A stretch of 64,000 bases of DNA, from assembly GCF_007827465.1 (NCBI RefSeq), contig NZ_VISL01000001.1, forward strand, positions 2,437,001 to 2,501,000. The letters run 5' to 3'. Under the pieces are notes generated by a model. The model made no database searches and was not told the DNA's origin. It worked only from the letters and a program-made list of their open reading frames with translations. Source of the DNA: Dokdonia sp. Hel_I_53. GTDB taxonomy: Bacteria; Bacteroidota; Bacteroidia; Flavobacteriales; Flavobacteriaceae. The position numbers and the translations under genes were made by a program. Shown here one piece after another: positions 17,846 to 25,594 of the stretch; the first letter of the stretch is position 1; every line of letters begins with the position of its first letter.

Positions 17846-18490
17846 TTAATTTTTCCGATTAAGTTTTTTAATCCAATATGATATATAGACACTTCCAATT
17901 ACTCCTGGTAAAAGCCAATTGAATAAATACGGTAAAAACTGATTAACCACAAAGAATGCTGTTATAGAGGCTATGTAGCCTCCTGTCATTTTACCCACAT
18001 GAAGCGTTAGCCATTTCTCTCTTAGTTTGTGTTTATTTTGAAATAAACGAATGTCTCTAATGCCAAAGCTAATACCCACAAGTCCGAATATAAGTAATAC
18101 AACATCAACTCTTTCATGAAAAATAATAGGATAAATAATCATGATTAGTCCAGTAATAACCATAGTTACAGCAATCAATTTATCAATAAACACATTGTGA
18201 GTTTTATTTCTAAATTTTAAGCTTCTATATCCTCCAAGTAAGAAATACGTGCTAAACATACCTACAGAGAATAAAAAAGGACTTTCGTGATTCGGCATTA
18301 TTGAGATTATGAAAGCTGTTAACGCAGAAATAAGCATAGCGTAGTAGAAAATAAGACCTGCTTTTTTGTGAGTCCTATTTCCTTTTTTAACAATAAGTGC
18401 CACTCCACCAGCTAATAGAGCAACTCCACCCATGGGAGCATGTATGTAATAAATTAATATTTGAGCTATTTTTTCAATTTCCAAAAACAT
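17846..18490 (-). CDS. Polytopic membrane protein, DUF2306-like
   Basis: A 214-residue protein with about six hydrophobic helices. The arrangement of the first helix with IHAPMGGVALLAGG, followed by KKGNRTHKKAGLIFYYAML, and the late LTLHVGKMTGGYIASITAF resembles the DUF2306 family of predicted membrane proteins. Function is unknown. Its start overlaps the stop of the alpha/beta-hydrolase gene by 1 bp, so the two are translationally coupled and probably act together. Confidence 0.7.
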   Translation of the reverse strand: MFLEIEKIAQILIYYIHAPMGGVALLAGGVALIVKKGNRTHKKAGLIFYYAMLISALTAFIISIMPNHESPFLFSVGMFSTYFLLGGYRSLKFRNKTHNVFIDKLIAVTMVITGLIMIIYPIIFHERVDVVLLIFGLVGISFGIRDIRLFQNKHKLREKWLTLHVGKMTGGYIASITAFFVVNQFLPYLFNWLLPGVIGSVYISYWIKKLNRKN

Positions 18491-19320
18491 TATTTTGTTA
18501 GTTTTAAATTGTTTGTAAACTCTCCAATAATTTTAATGTAAGCTTGTTTATCTTCTTTTAAGGCTTGAAGGTGTCCACCTTTATGTACCCAAAGTTCTTT
18601 AGGTTCTTGAGCATTTTTGTAATTTAATTCTACTTGGGCAAATGGTACAGTTTTGTCCTCTCTACTATGAATAAGTAATTTAGGTACATCTTCTATTTGT
18701 TTGATATCTTCTTTCACTGAGTAAGGTGAAGTAAGATATTGTTTAATCATTGGTTTTTGAGTTTCAGGCGCTTGCGATAACGCTATATCTGTAAAGGAAC
18801 TCATACCACCATCTATAATTAGTCCACTGATTTTTGTTTGATTGTTTTTAGTGAGATGTGTAGCTACTTGACTCCCTAATGAAGCTCCGTAAATTACAAT
18901 TCTGGTGTTTTTAATTTCTTCCTTTTTTAACAAATTATCAAATACTAATTGAGCATCGGAAATTACATTCATGTGTTTAGGTACACCTGATGAAAGACCA
19001 TATCCTCTAGGTTCAAATATTAACACTTGATACCCTAGAGAAAGTAACGAGCTTGCCATCGAAACATATTTAGAAGCATTTCCACTAGCGCCTATAAATA
19101 ATAAAATTGAAGTATGAGTTTTTTGTTTTGGTTTAAGCCATAATGTATGAATTTTTACAGCCTCAATTTCAAAAAATAAATCCTCGTGATCTACAGCATC
19201 ATTTATAGAGTAGTCTTTAGATGGGAAATAAAATTTCTCGTCGAATTGTGCATTTAATGTATTGCATAGCCCAAGAAATGTGATTGTGATAATTAAAAAT
19301 TTGTTCATAATTGTTTTCAT
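18490..19320 (-). CDS. Exported alpha/beta-hydrolase
   Basis: A 276-residue protein with an N-terminal signal peptide (hydrophobic FLIITITFLGLCNTLNA, cleaved before QFDEKF). The alpha/beta-hydrolase triad is visible: Ser in YGASLGSQVA, Asp in HSREDKTVPF and His in HKGGHLQAL. The nucleophile context and size fit BEM46/YqiA-like serine hydrolases; the substrate is unknown. The upstream gap of 106 bp holds two direct TTTGTGA repeats 20 bp apart, suggesting control by the adjacent LytTR protein. The start could also be the Met at residue 5. Confidence 0.8.
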   Translation of the reverse strand: MKTIMNKFLIITITFLGLCNTLNAQFDEKFYFPSKDYSINDAVDHEDLFFEIEAVKIHTLWLKPKQKTHTSILLFIGASGNASKYVSMASSLLSLGYQVLIFEPRGYGLSSGVPKHMNVISDAQLVFDNLLKKEEIKNTRIVIYGASLGSQVATHLTKNNQTKISGLIIDGGMSSFTDIALSQAPETQKPMIKQYLTSPYSVKEDIKQIEDVPKLLIHSREDKTVPFAQVELNYKNAQEPKELWVHKGGHLQALKEDKQAYIKIIGEFTNNLKLTK

Positions 19321-19373
19321 TTTAAATTAGAATGTGGAACAAGAATAAAACAAAAAGCCTCGCAGACAGCGAG

Positions 19374-19400
19374 TTTGTGACAAAACACAAGACTTTGTGA
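19374..19400. promoter_or_regulatory. Direct repeats, candidate LytTR binding site
   Basis: TTTGTGA occurs at 19374-19380 and 19394-19400, exactly 20 bp apart (about two helical turns), 54-80 bp upstream of the hydrolase start. LytTR proteins bind direct repeats at this kind of spacing, and the LytTR gene ends 27 bp away. Confidence 0.4.
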
Positions 19401-19426
19401 TAAGTTGCATTTTGAAGTGAGGTATT

Positions 19427-20281
19427 TTAGCTTTTATCGAACTTTGCGCTAAATGATTTGATATGATTTCTGGAAACAGGCACTTGAATTTTTCCGTTTT
19501 TAAGATCTAATTTGTAGCCTTGAGCATTTCCATTTACTTCTTTAATTTGATTTAAATTTACAATGAAAGCTTTATGGCTTCTAAACATAGAATCGAAATC
19601 CACTAATTGTTTTTCAATATCTTTTAGAGTATTGCGTATTGTCTTTTCTAAAATCTTCTCATTATCAACCCACCTAATAGTTGCATAATTTCCAATGGAT
19701 TCAATAAACATCAAATCAGAGATTGTTGTTGTAATATTATCCTTCCTATTTGATGCAAAGATTATCAACTCACCATCTGGTTTTTTTTTACTAACCTGAT
19801 GGGTCAACTTTTTATTTAGCTGTGAAGCATGGCTTAAGTTTTTAGCTAATTTTTTATTATGTGACAAAATGGTTACAATAACTAGAGGGAAGATCGCTGT
19901 AACAAACGTGTAAAGAAGAAAACGTAGAAAAATGTATAAGTCATTAGGAAAATCTATCACGTAAATAGAGTAGCAGTAATTGAGAATGGTAATTAGAAAG
20001 ACATTCCAAAGCAACCAAATAATTTGAGAAAAAACCGTCCATTGCTTTTCAATAAAAATAGAAGGGAATAGTAGCGGTGCTATATGTTGATTAAATCCAA
20101 CAGCAAGAAAGGTTATAAAACCATAACCTAAAATTACCCATATTTTGTGCTCGATATAGAGCGTGTGTAAACCAAAAGGTTGGAAAGCAAATAGAAAAAA
20201 TGCAATAAAGAATCCTAAAGTGATTGCTTTTTTCCATGAATATAGATGAAGTGGATAAGGGTTTTTTAAAATTCTAGTCAT
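19427..20281 (-). CDS. Membrane-anchored LytTR-type transcription regulator
   Basis: A 284-residue protein. The first roughly 150 residues form four hydrophobic helices (about 18-35, 47-65, 82-105 and 118-140). The C terminus (about 175-280) is a LytTR DNA-binding domain with the typical IESIGNYATIRW, TIRNTLKDIEKQL and FRSHKAFIVNLNQIKEVNG motifs and a VPVSRNHIKSF ending. There is no receiver domain, so the signal is probably sensed in the membrane, as in LytTR regulatory systems. It sits directly upstream of the hydrolase and DUF2306-like genes on the same strand and probably controls them. Confidence 0.88.
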   Translation of the reverse strand: MTRILKNPYPLHLYSWKKAITLGFFIAFFLFAFQPFGLHTLYIEHKIWVILGYGFITFLAVGFNQHIAPLLFPSIFIEKQWTVFSQIIWLLWNVFLITILNYCYSIYVIDFPNDLYIFLRFLLYTFVTAIFPLVIVTILSHNKKLAKNLSHASQLNKKLTHQVSKKKPDGELIIFASNRKDNITTTISDLMFIESIGNYATIRWVDNEKILEKTIRNTLKDIEKQLVDFDSMFRSHKAFIVNLNQIKEVNGNAQGYKLDLKNGKIQVPVSRNHIKSFSAKFDKS

Positions 20282-20389
20282 TTCTGTTGTCGCAATTTAT
20301 GTAGCAAACCTTTAGTAGATGAAAGTCTGGAATTTTTAAATAATGAATTTCCAAATTTGCGCTTGCTATTGCAAAATCAGGAAGACAAT

Positions 20390-20493
20390 ACGATGAAAAC
20401 TATAGAACAAAATTAGCTTAAAAGCATTTGCTGAGCTTGTCTAAGTAGGCTTGTATTTTAACTCAGTTCTTTGTTGTAGCACGTTTTGTATTC
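20390..20493. repeat. Repeat A, copy 2
   Basis: A 104-bp element nearly identical to 15982-16084. It overlaps the stop codon of the next minus-strand gene. Its REP-like motif is TGCTGAGCTTGTCTAAGTA (one change). Confidence 0.85.
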
Positions 20494-21010
20494 ATTTAGC
20501 TACAAAATTCAGTCCGCAATTTTTACATTCAGTTTCATTTGTCAAAATTCCGCTTTTACAGGCAGGACATTTGTCAGCCACGATAATAATTTCCTGATTA
20601 TATTCTTTTTGCAATTGATTTAGAATTTCAACATTTTTTTCCTCAATAAATTGCATAGTCCGTTTTTTAAATAAAGTAAGTCTAGTTTGAACTTCTATCC
20701 AGTATATTTTATATTTCTTTTCAGCTATGCAAAAACAGACAATCTTGTATTGCGTTCTTAAAGTAAATAATTCATCAACTGAGAATCCCTTAGTTCGGTT
20801 AAATTGATTTCTTTGTTTTTCTGTACTATTTAGAGTTTTATATTCAATAAATGAACATTTCTTTTCTTCAAGAAATTTAAAAATTTCAGATGATTTTATT
20901 TTTGGTTTAAAAAATATTGGAAATAGTATATACCTTGCAATAAGGTACCATATTGTAGCTATAAACAGAATTAGTATTATTATATATGCTATTCGAAAAA
21001 ATGGTTCCAT
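20492..21010 (-). CDS. Membrane protein with C-terminal zinc ribbon
   Basis: A 172-residue protein of unknown function. One or two N-terminal hydrophobic segments (about 8-35) are followed by a mixed alpha/beta domain and a C-terminal zinc ribbon with CPAC and CKNC. The domain order is the reverse of the neighbouring zinc-ribbon protein at 16079-16462, and the two proteins do not look homologous. Yet both lie between a repeat A at the 3' end and a repeat B at the 5' end, which suggests they are interchangeable cargo. The ATG is at 21008-21010. Confidence 0.6.
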   Translation of the reverse strand: MEPFFRIAYIIILILFIATIWYLIARYILFPIFFKPKIKSSEIFKFLEEKKCSFIEYKTLNSTEKQRNQFNRTKGFSVDELFTLRTQYKIVCFCIAEKKYKIYWIEVQTRLTLFKKRTMQFIEEKNVEILNQLQKEYNQEIIIVADKCPACKSGILTNETECKNCGLNFVAK

Positions 21011-21035
21011 TCAGTTTTTAAATGTGTTACAACAG

Positions 21036-21208
21036 GCCACTGCATAAAGCGAGTGGGGCATACTTCGGCAAGCTCAGCACAAGCTTTGCTAATTTGCTTT
21101 ACTTGTGGGTCTGTATTTGTTTTGTCTAAATATACAGGTATTTGTGAATCTGTGAGCCGCATATAGCGCACTTCGACAAGCTCACTATAACACTTTCGAA
21201 ATTGTCTC
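21036..21208. repeat. Repeat B, copy 2
   Basis: A 173-bp element, the best-preserved partner of copy 1. REP-like motifs are TACTTCGGCAAGCTCAGCAC and CACTTCGACAAGCTCACTAT. A 14-bp palindrome follows 11 bp after its end. Confidence 0.85.
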
Positions 21209-21219
21209 GGTTAAGTTTC

Positions 21220-21233
21220 GCTTTCGCGAAAGC
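21220..21233. repeat. 14-bp palindrome, copy 7
   Basis: Exact copy at the end of repeat B copy 2, just past the 3' end of the Fe-S protein gene. Confidence 0.95.
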
Positions 21234-21248
21234 GTAATAGAAATACTA

Positions 21249-22883
21249 CTAGGCAGAGTGCTGCTCGTTATTTACATAATCCATTAAATCTACATCATTG
21301 CCCAACAATACTTGTGTGGGATTAATACGTCCTTTCTCTGGGCCGTTTTCTAGCTTAAGCACGCCACGCGGGCAAACGGCACTACAAATACCACAACCTA
21401 CACAGGAGGAGCGTACTATGTTTTCTCCCTTTTGTGCATAGGCACGTACATCAATCCCTTGCTCACAATAAGTGGAGCAGTTACCACAGGAGATACACTG
21501 CCCTCCATTAGTGGTGATTCTAAAACGAGATTTAAAGCGTTGTACAAAACCAAGATATGCAGCAAGCGGGCACCCAAAACGGCACCAAACTCGATTTCCA
21601 AAAATAGGGTAGAAGCCGGTTCCTATCACCCCAGCAAACCACGCGCCTATGAGAAAGCTATAGGTGTCTTTTATCCAGTTTGTGTTAATGCCTAAAAAAG
21701 CTTGAGCTCCAGTAAAATAGCAATATAGAGTAACGAGTGTCATTACAAGGGAGAACACTAAAACACTGTGTATAAGCCAGCGCTCTAGTTTCCAAGCTTT
21801 CATGGTTTTGTTTGAATGCTGGCGGTAGGGATCTCCAAGTGTTTCAGCAAGACCACCACAACCACAGACCCAACTACAGTACCATCTTTTTCCAAAAAAA
21901 TAGACCATAACGGGTACAATGACTAGCGTAAGCACAATACCCCAAACGAGAATAAAAATTCCGAGTCCGCCGCTAGCGGTTAAGGTATTTAGATTCCATT
22001 CAAAAAAGAAGTCGTAATCTAGCGGGAATGCATTTTTAAAATCGTAGCCTGGTTTCCCAAGACTAGACATTATCTCTGGAATGAGAAAGGCAAAGACAAT
22101 TTGGAAAAATAGCACGGAGGTGGTACGTACAATCTGGTATTTATTATGTCTGTATTTTATGTACATACGCACCGCCATCGTGATCATAATGACACAATAC
22201 ATAAAACCATACACAAACCACTGGCTCGCATCGCCACCATTGAGCGCTCTACTTATAGGGTCTAAAATAAAGGTCCAGTTTACAACATAGTCTGAATAAA
22301 AGTAAAGCACAAGATAGAACGCCACTAAATAGATCAAAACCAGCCATGCTATCCACCCGCGATTGGTAGCACTATTGTGATAGATATGGTCATTTTTAAT
22401 GCCTGGTTGTCCTAAGAGCACCAGGTTAGGAAAAATGAACATAAGCGCGCCAAGTATTCCCAGTCCAAAGGTTAAAATCCACATAAGTCCTGGATTTTCT
22501 CTTACAAAACCGGTTCCCGCTTTCTTTGCCAAATTAAAAGTGAATGCTTGAAAATCTCCATTATTAATTCTGTACTGATATTGCGCCCCTTTTTTGTCCC
22601 ATTCCTTGGCAGCATCATATTTGGCAATTTGCTCATCGTAGTACACATTGTTGTCGGTAAGTGCGCCACGTATGGCACTCGAAAATCCAAAGGTGCCAAA
22701 GGTTTCACCCACAACTTCTTCTTCAAGTGTTTTGGCTAAGAGTTCGCTCTTGATTCCTTTTTCTTCTATAAAGCTATCTAACTGCTCTTGAGTAAGAGAA
22801 AATTCTCCCATAAAAAGTGCTCCGGTCCAGATAGCCATTCCTGTAAGGAAGATAATAAGGCCTATAATTTTAATCGTTTTCAT
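21249..22883 (-). CDS. Polytopic 4Fe-4S membrane protein (NosR/NapH/CcoG-like)
   Basis: A 544-residue membrane protein. It has an N-terminal helix, a periplasmic-type domain (about 25-130), then roughly seven helices. Two cytoplasmic Cys motifs, WYCSWVCGCGG and WCRFGCPLAA, are those of the NapH/NosR/CcoG family. The C terminus has two 4Fe-4S sites, CISCGNCSTYC and CVGCGICSAVCP. Such proteins pass electrons between quinol and a partner across or along the membrane. It follows a pyridine-nucleotide oxidoreductase by 20 bp on the same strand, so an NAD(P)H-to-membrane electron path is likely. The terminal acceptor is unknown. Confidence 0.85.
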   Translation of the reverse strand: MKTIKIIGLIIFLTGMAIWTGALFMGEFSLTQEQLDSFIEEKGIKSELLAKTLEEEVVGETFGTFGFSSAIRGALTDNNVYYDEQIAKYDAAKEWDKKGAQYQYRINNGDFQAFTFNLAKKAGTGFVRENPGLMWILTFGLGILGALMFIFPNLVLLGQPGIKNDHIYHNSATNRGWIAWLVLIYLVAFYLVLYFYSDYVVNWTFILDPISRALNGGDASQWFVYGFMYCVIMITMAVRMYIKYRHNKYQIVRTTSVLFFQIVFAFLIPEIMSSLGKPGYDFKNAFPLDYDFFFEWNLNTLTASGGLGIFILVWGIVLTLVIVPVMVYFFGKRWYCSWVCGCGGLAETLGDPYRQHSNKTMKAWKLERWLIHSVLVFSLVMTLVTLYCYFTGAQAFLGINTNWIKDTYSFLIGAWFAGVIGTGFYPIFGNRVWCRFGCPLAAYLGFVQRFKSRFRITTNGGQCISCGNCSTYCEQGIDVRAYAQKGENIVRSSCVGCGICSAVCPRGVLKLENGPEKGRINPTQVLLGNDVDLMDYVNNEQHSA

Positions 22884-22903
22884 ATGATATTTTATGGGAA
22901 GGT

Positions 22904-24244
22904 TTAAGCAAAAATTCGTTTCCAGCTCTTTTTCTTTGGGACGATTGAGGTACCATAGGCCTTATTATATGCTTCTAAAATTTCAGATTCGTAGTGCTTG
23001 TAAAATTCTGGATCAAAATTGGCATCTTTAAGATGCTCTAATACATAATCTGTGCTTCTTCCTTCTGTGAGCCATTTGTCTAGAAGTTCGTGACGCAACC
23101 GTATGTCAAAATTATTAATACCTAAAAACGTGCGAGACGTTTCCTCCATTTCAATCGTAATACATTTATCATCGTCTTTATGGATCCAATGAAAATGAGT
23201 ATTTCCTGCTTTCGGTTTAGCAAAAACCCAGCCGTAAGTTTGGTACTCTATATCCATAAACTTGGCACTATTAAACCAGTGGCCGGGATTGTATGGGGTG
23301 GGATTGCCTGTGAGCGTTTGGGCAAGAGCTTCGCCCATCATTCTACCCGTGTACCATACCGCTTCTATGGGTCTCCTTCCATTAATACCTTCGTGTTGCT
23401 CTGCACAGTCTCCTATAGCATAAATATCTTTTATATTGGTTTCCAGCATCGGGTTTACTTTCACACCTCTACCTATTCCTATCCCGCTATTTTTTAAGAA
23501 ATCAACATTTGGTGTAACGCCAGCTGTAAGTCCCACTACATCACAAGCAATTTCCTCACCTGTTTCTTTAATGATTATTGACGTAACGTTGCCCTGCGCA
23601 TCACCTTGGATGCTTTCTAAATTTACCCCTAAACGTAAATCTACATGATGACTTTTAATATGTCTATTGAGCATCGCACTCTCACCTTCTGGCAAGACGC
23701 TATTCCAGAAGCTATGCTCCCGCACTAGAAATGTCACGGGTATATCTCGTGTGAGTAACATCTCAACCATTTCTATCCCAATAAGTCCACCGCCCACTAC
23801 GACAGCGCGCTTGCAGGTTTCATTATTAGGAGCATTTTTTTCTAGTAAATCTAGATCCTGCTTAGAGTACAGACCTTGAACGCCATTGAGATTTTCGCCA
23901 GGCCAGCCAAATTTATTAGGCTTTGACCCTACAGCAAGAACCAGCTTGTCGTAACTCATCTGTTCTCCTCCAGAAAGGTGTAATTGTTTATTTTGATGAT
24001 CTACGTTTTTTACAAAAGCACGCTTTAAATCAATGCGGTTTTTTTTCCAGAAATAATCTTCATAGGGTTTGGTATGTTCATATTTCATGTGACCCATATA
24101 CACATACATCAAGGCGGTACGTGAGAAGAAATAATCTGTCTCAGAAGAGATGATCGTAATTTTTTTGTCTGAGGCTTTTCTGATATGCCGTGCGGTGGTC
24201 ACACCAGAAATTCCGTTACCTATAATGACGATGTGTTCTTGCAT
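22904..24244 (-). CDS. FAD-dependent NAD(P)H oxidoreductase
   Basis: A 446-residue flavoprotein of the Pyr_redox_2 family. The N-terminal FAD fingerprint is IVIIGNGISGVTTARHI, the NAD(P) fingerprint is AVVVGGGLIGIEMVEML, and the second FAD motif is IYAIGDCAE. It resembles the N-terminal half of nitrite reductase NirB and rubredoxin reductases, with an extra C-terminal part of about 90 residues ending in KKSWKRIF. It is the first gene of the pair with the Fe-S membrane protein and probably supplies electrons to it. Confidence 0.85.
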   Translation of the reverse strand: MQEHIVIIGNGISGVTTARHIRKASDKKITIISSETDYFFSRTALMYVYMGHMKYEHTKPYEDYFWKKNRIDLKRAFVKNVDHQNKQLHLSGGEQMSYDKLVLAVGSKPNKFGWPGENLNGVQGLYSKQDLDLLEKNAPNNETCKRAVVVGGGLIGIEMVEMLLTRDIPVTFLVREHSFWNSVLPEGESAMLNRHIKSHHVDLRLGVNLESIQGDAQGNVTSIIIKETGEEIACDVVGLTAGVTPNVDFLKNSGIGIGRGVKVNPMLETNIKDIYAIGDCAEQHEGINGRRPIEAVWYTGRMMGEALAQTLTGNPTPYNPGHWFNSAKFMDIEYQTYGWVFAKPKAGNTHFHWIHKDDDKCITIEMEETSRTFLGINNFDIRLRHELLDKWLTEGRSTDYVLEHLKDANFDPEFYKHYESEILEAYNKAYGTSIVPKKKSWKRIFA

Positions 24245-24476
24245 ACTAATGGGTATTTGTACAATCGTAAATATATCTTTTTAAAAACACATTTTGGGTG
24301 TGTTACTATTCTAAATACGCTTTCGCGAAAGCGTATATATTTTTTAAGCTAGTTAAATTCTTGTTGGGTAGTTTTAAATATAGGAAACTCAGAGCTCTCA
24401 AAAGTTATTTAAAAAAAATGCTTGGATCACTGGAATAGACCTTTAGACGCAAATTAAAAATTTAGAAAGCAGAATA
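24245..24476. other. Divergent intergenic region
   Basis: 232 bp between two divergent genes, holding the palindrome at 24319. I cannot assign a clear promoter. Confidence 0.4.
24319..24332. repeat. 14-bp palindrome, copy 8
   Basis: Exact copy within TACGC...GCGTA flanks, so the palindrome extends to 20 bp. Confidence 0.95.
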
Positions 24477-25532
24477 ATGAAGGTCTTGTCAAATGGTGTA
24501 TCTTTCAAAGAAAAAGTAAGTAAGGTGAATCTTATTATAAAAACATTTATTTTTATTCTTCTATGTTCCTGCAGTGCGCAACCTGTACCAGAGATGAAAA
24601 TTAAGGGAGTAAGCTTTGTCGCAAACCGAAGCCCTGTAGATAGTACCCATGTTAAACCAGTAAAAGATCTTCATGCAAATTATGCTGCGGTGATGCCTTT
24701 TGGATTTATACCAGAAAAGGATGCTCCGCAAATTGTTTATAACACAGACCGGCAATGGTATGGTGAGACTAAAGAAGGAGGGCGCAATTATATTACCCAG
24801 TTGCATAAGGGGAATATAAACGTTATGATGAAACCTCAATTATGGATTCGTCACGGAGAATTTACCGGCTATCTCAAAATGCGTACAGAAGAGGATTGGC
24901 TAGCCCTAGAAGAATCTTACAGGGTTTTTATCATAGAGTATGCAGTGCTAGCTCAAGAAGAGAATACAGCTATCTTCTGTATAGGCACAGAGCTTGAAAA
25001 TTTTGTAAGCAACAGACCAGAATTCTGGAAGCAACTTATTATTGATATCAGGAAAATCTATAATGGCAAACTTACATATGCGGCAAATTGGGATGAATAT
25101 AAGCGAACTCCTTTTTGGAATCAGCTAGATTTTATTGGAGTAGATGCATATTTTCCTGTATGCGATGAAGAAACACCATCTGTAGCCTGTGCTAGGGAAG
25201 GGTGGAAAAAGTGGGGAGGAGAGCTAGCTGCTTTCGCGAAAGCAAAAGACCGTAAAGTTATTTTCACAGAATTTGGGTACAGATCAGTCGATTATACGGG
25301 TAGAGAACCTTGGAAAGCAGACCGATCTATGACTGGGGTAAATCTCCAAGGACAAGCAAACGCAACTCAGGCATTGCTAGAAACAGTTTGGCAAGAAGAG
25401 TGGATGGCAGGTGGGTTTGTCTGGAAGTGGTTTATTCATCATGATGAGGTAGGTGGAGAACAGAATAATCAATACACCCCCCAAAACAAACCAGCAGCCG
25501 AAATTTTGCGTACTTATTTTGAACGTGACTAG
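24477..25532 (+). CDS. GH113-like glycoside hydrolase lipoprotein
   Basis: A 351-residue protein with a lipoprotein signal (IFILLCSCSAQ). The catalytic TIM barrel matches glycoside hydrolase family 113 by its general acid in FCIGTELENF, its likely nucleophile in VIFTEFGYRS, and GVDAYFPVCD plus the C-terminal GGFVWKWFIHHDE. GH113 contains beta-mannanases; activity here is inferred. The start ATG leaves a rather long charged N-region before the signal. A 14-bp palindrome inside the gene encodes AAFAKAK. The Omp85-type gene follows after 62 bp. Confidence 0.8.
   Translation: MKVLSNGVSFKEKVSKVNLIIKTFIFILLCSCSAQPVPEMKIKGVSFVANRSPVDSTHVKPVKDLHANYAAVMPFGFIPEKDAPQIVYNTDRQWYGETKEGGRNYITQLHKGNINVMMKPQLWIRHGEFTGYLKMRTEEDWLALEESYRVFIIEYAVLAQEENTAIFCIGTELENFVSNRPEFWKQLIIDIRKIYNGKLTYAANWDEYKRTPFWNQLDFIGVDAYFPVCDEETPSVACAREGWKKWGGELAAFAKAKDRKVIFTEFGYRSVDYTGREPWKADRSMTGVNLQGQANATQALLETVWQEEWMAGGFVWKWFIHHDEVGGEQNNQYTPQNKPAAEILRTYFERD
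25230..25243. repeat. 14-bp palindrome, copy 9 (inside the GH113 gene)
   Basis: Exact copy, read in frame as Ala-Phe-Ala-Lys-Ala. Confidence 0.95.
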
Positions 25533-25594
25533 CTGAGATTTAAATACTACAAAGCACTTATCTTTAAAGTTAAGACAAGCGACCTATTTTACCT

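Noticed and set aside
15982-21233. CRISPR array or insertion sequence in the islet
   Set aside because: There are no short regular spacers, no Cas genes, no transposase and no target-site duplications that I can see.
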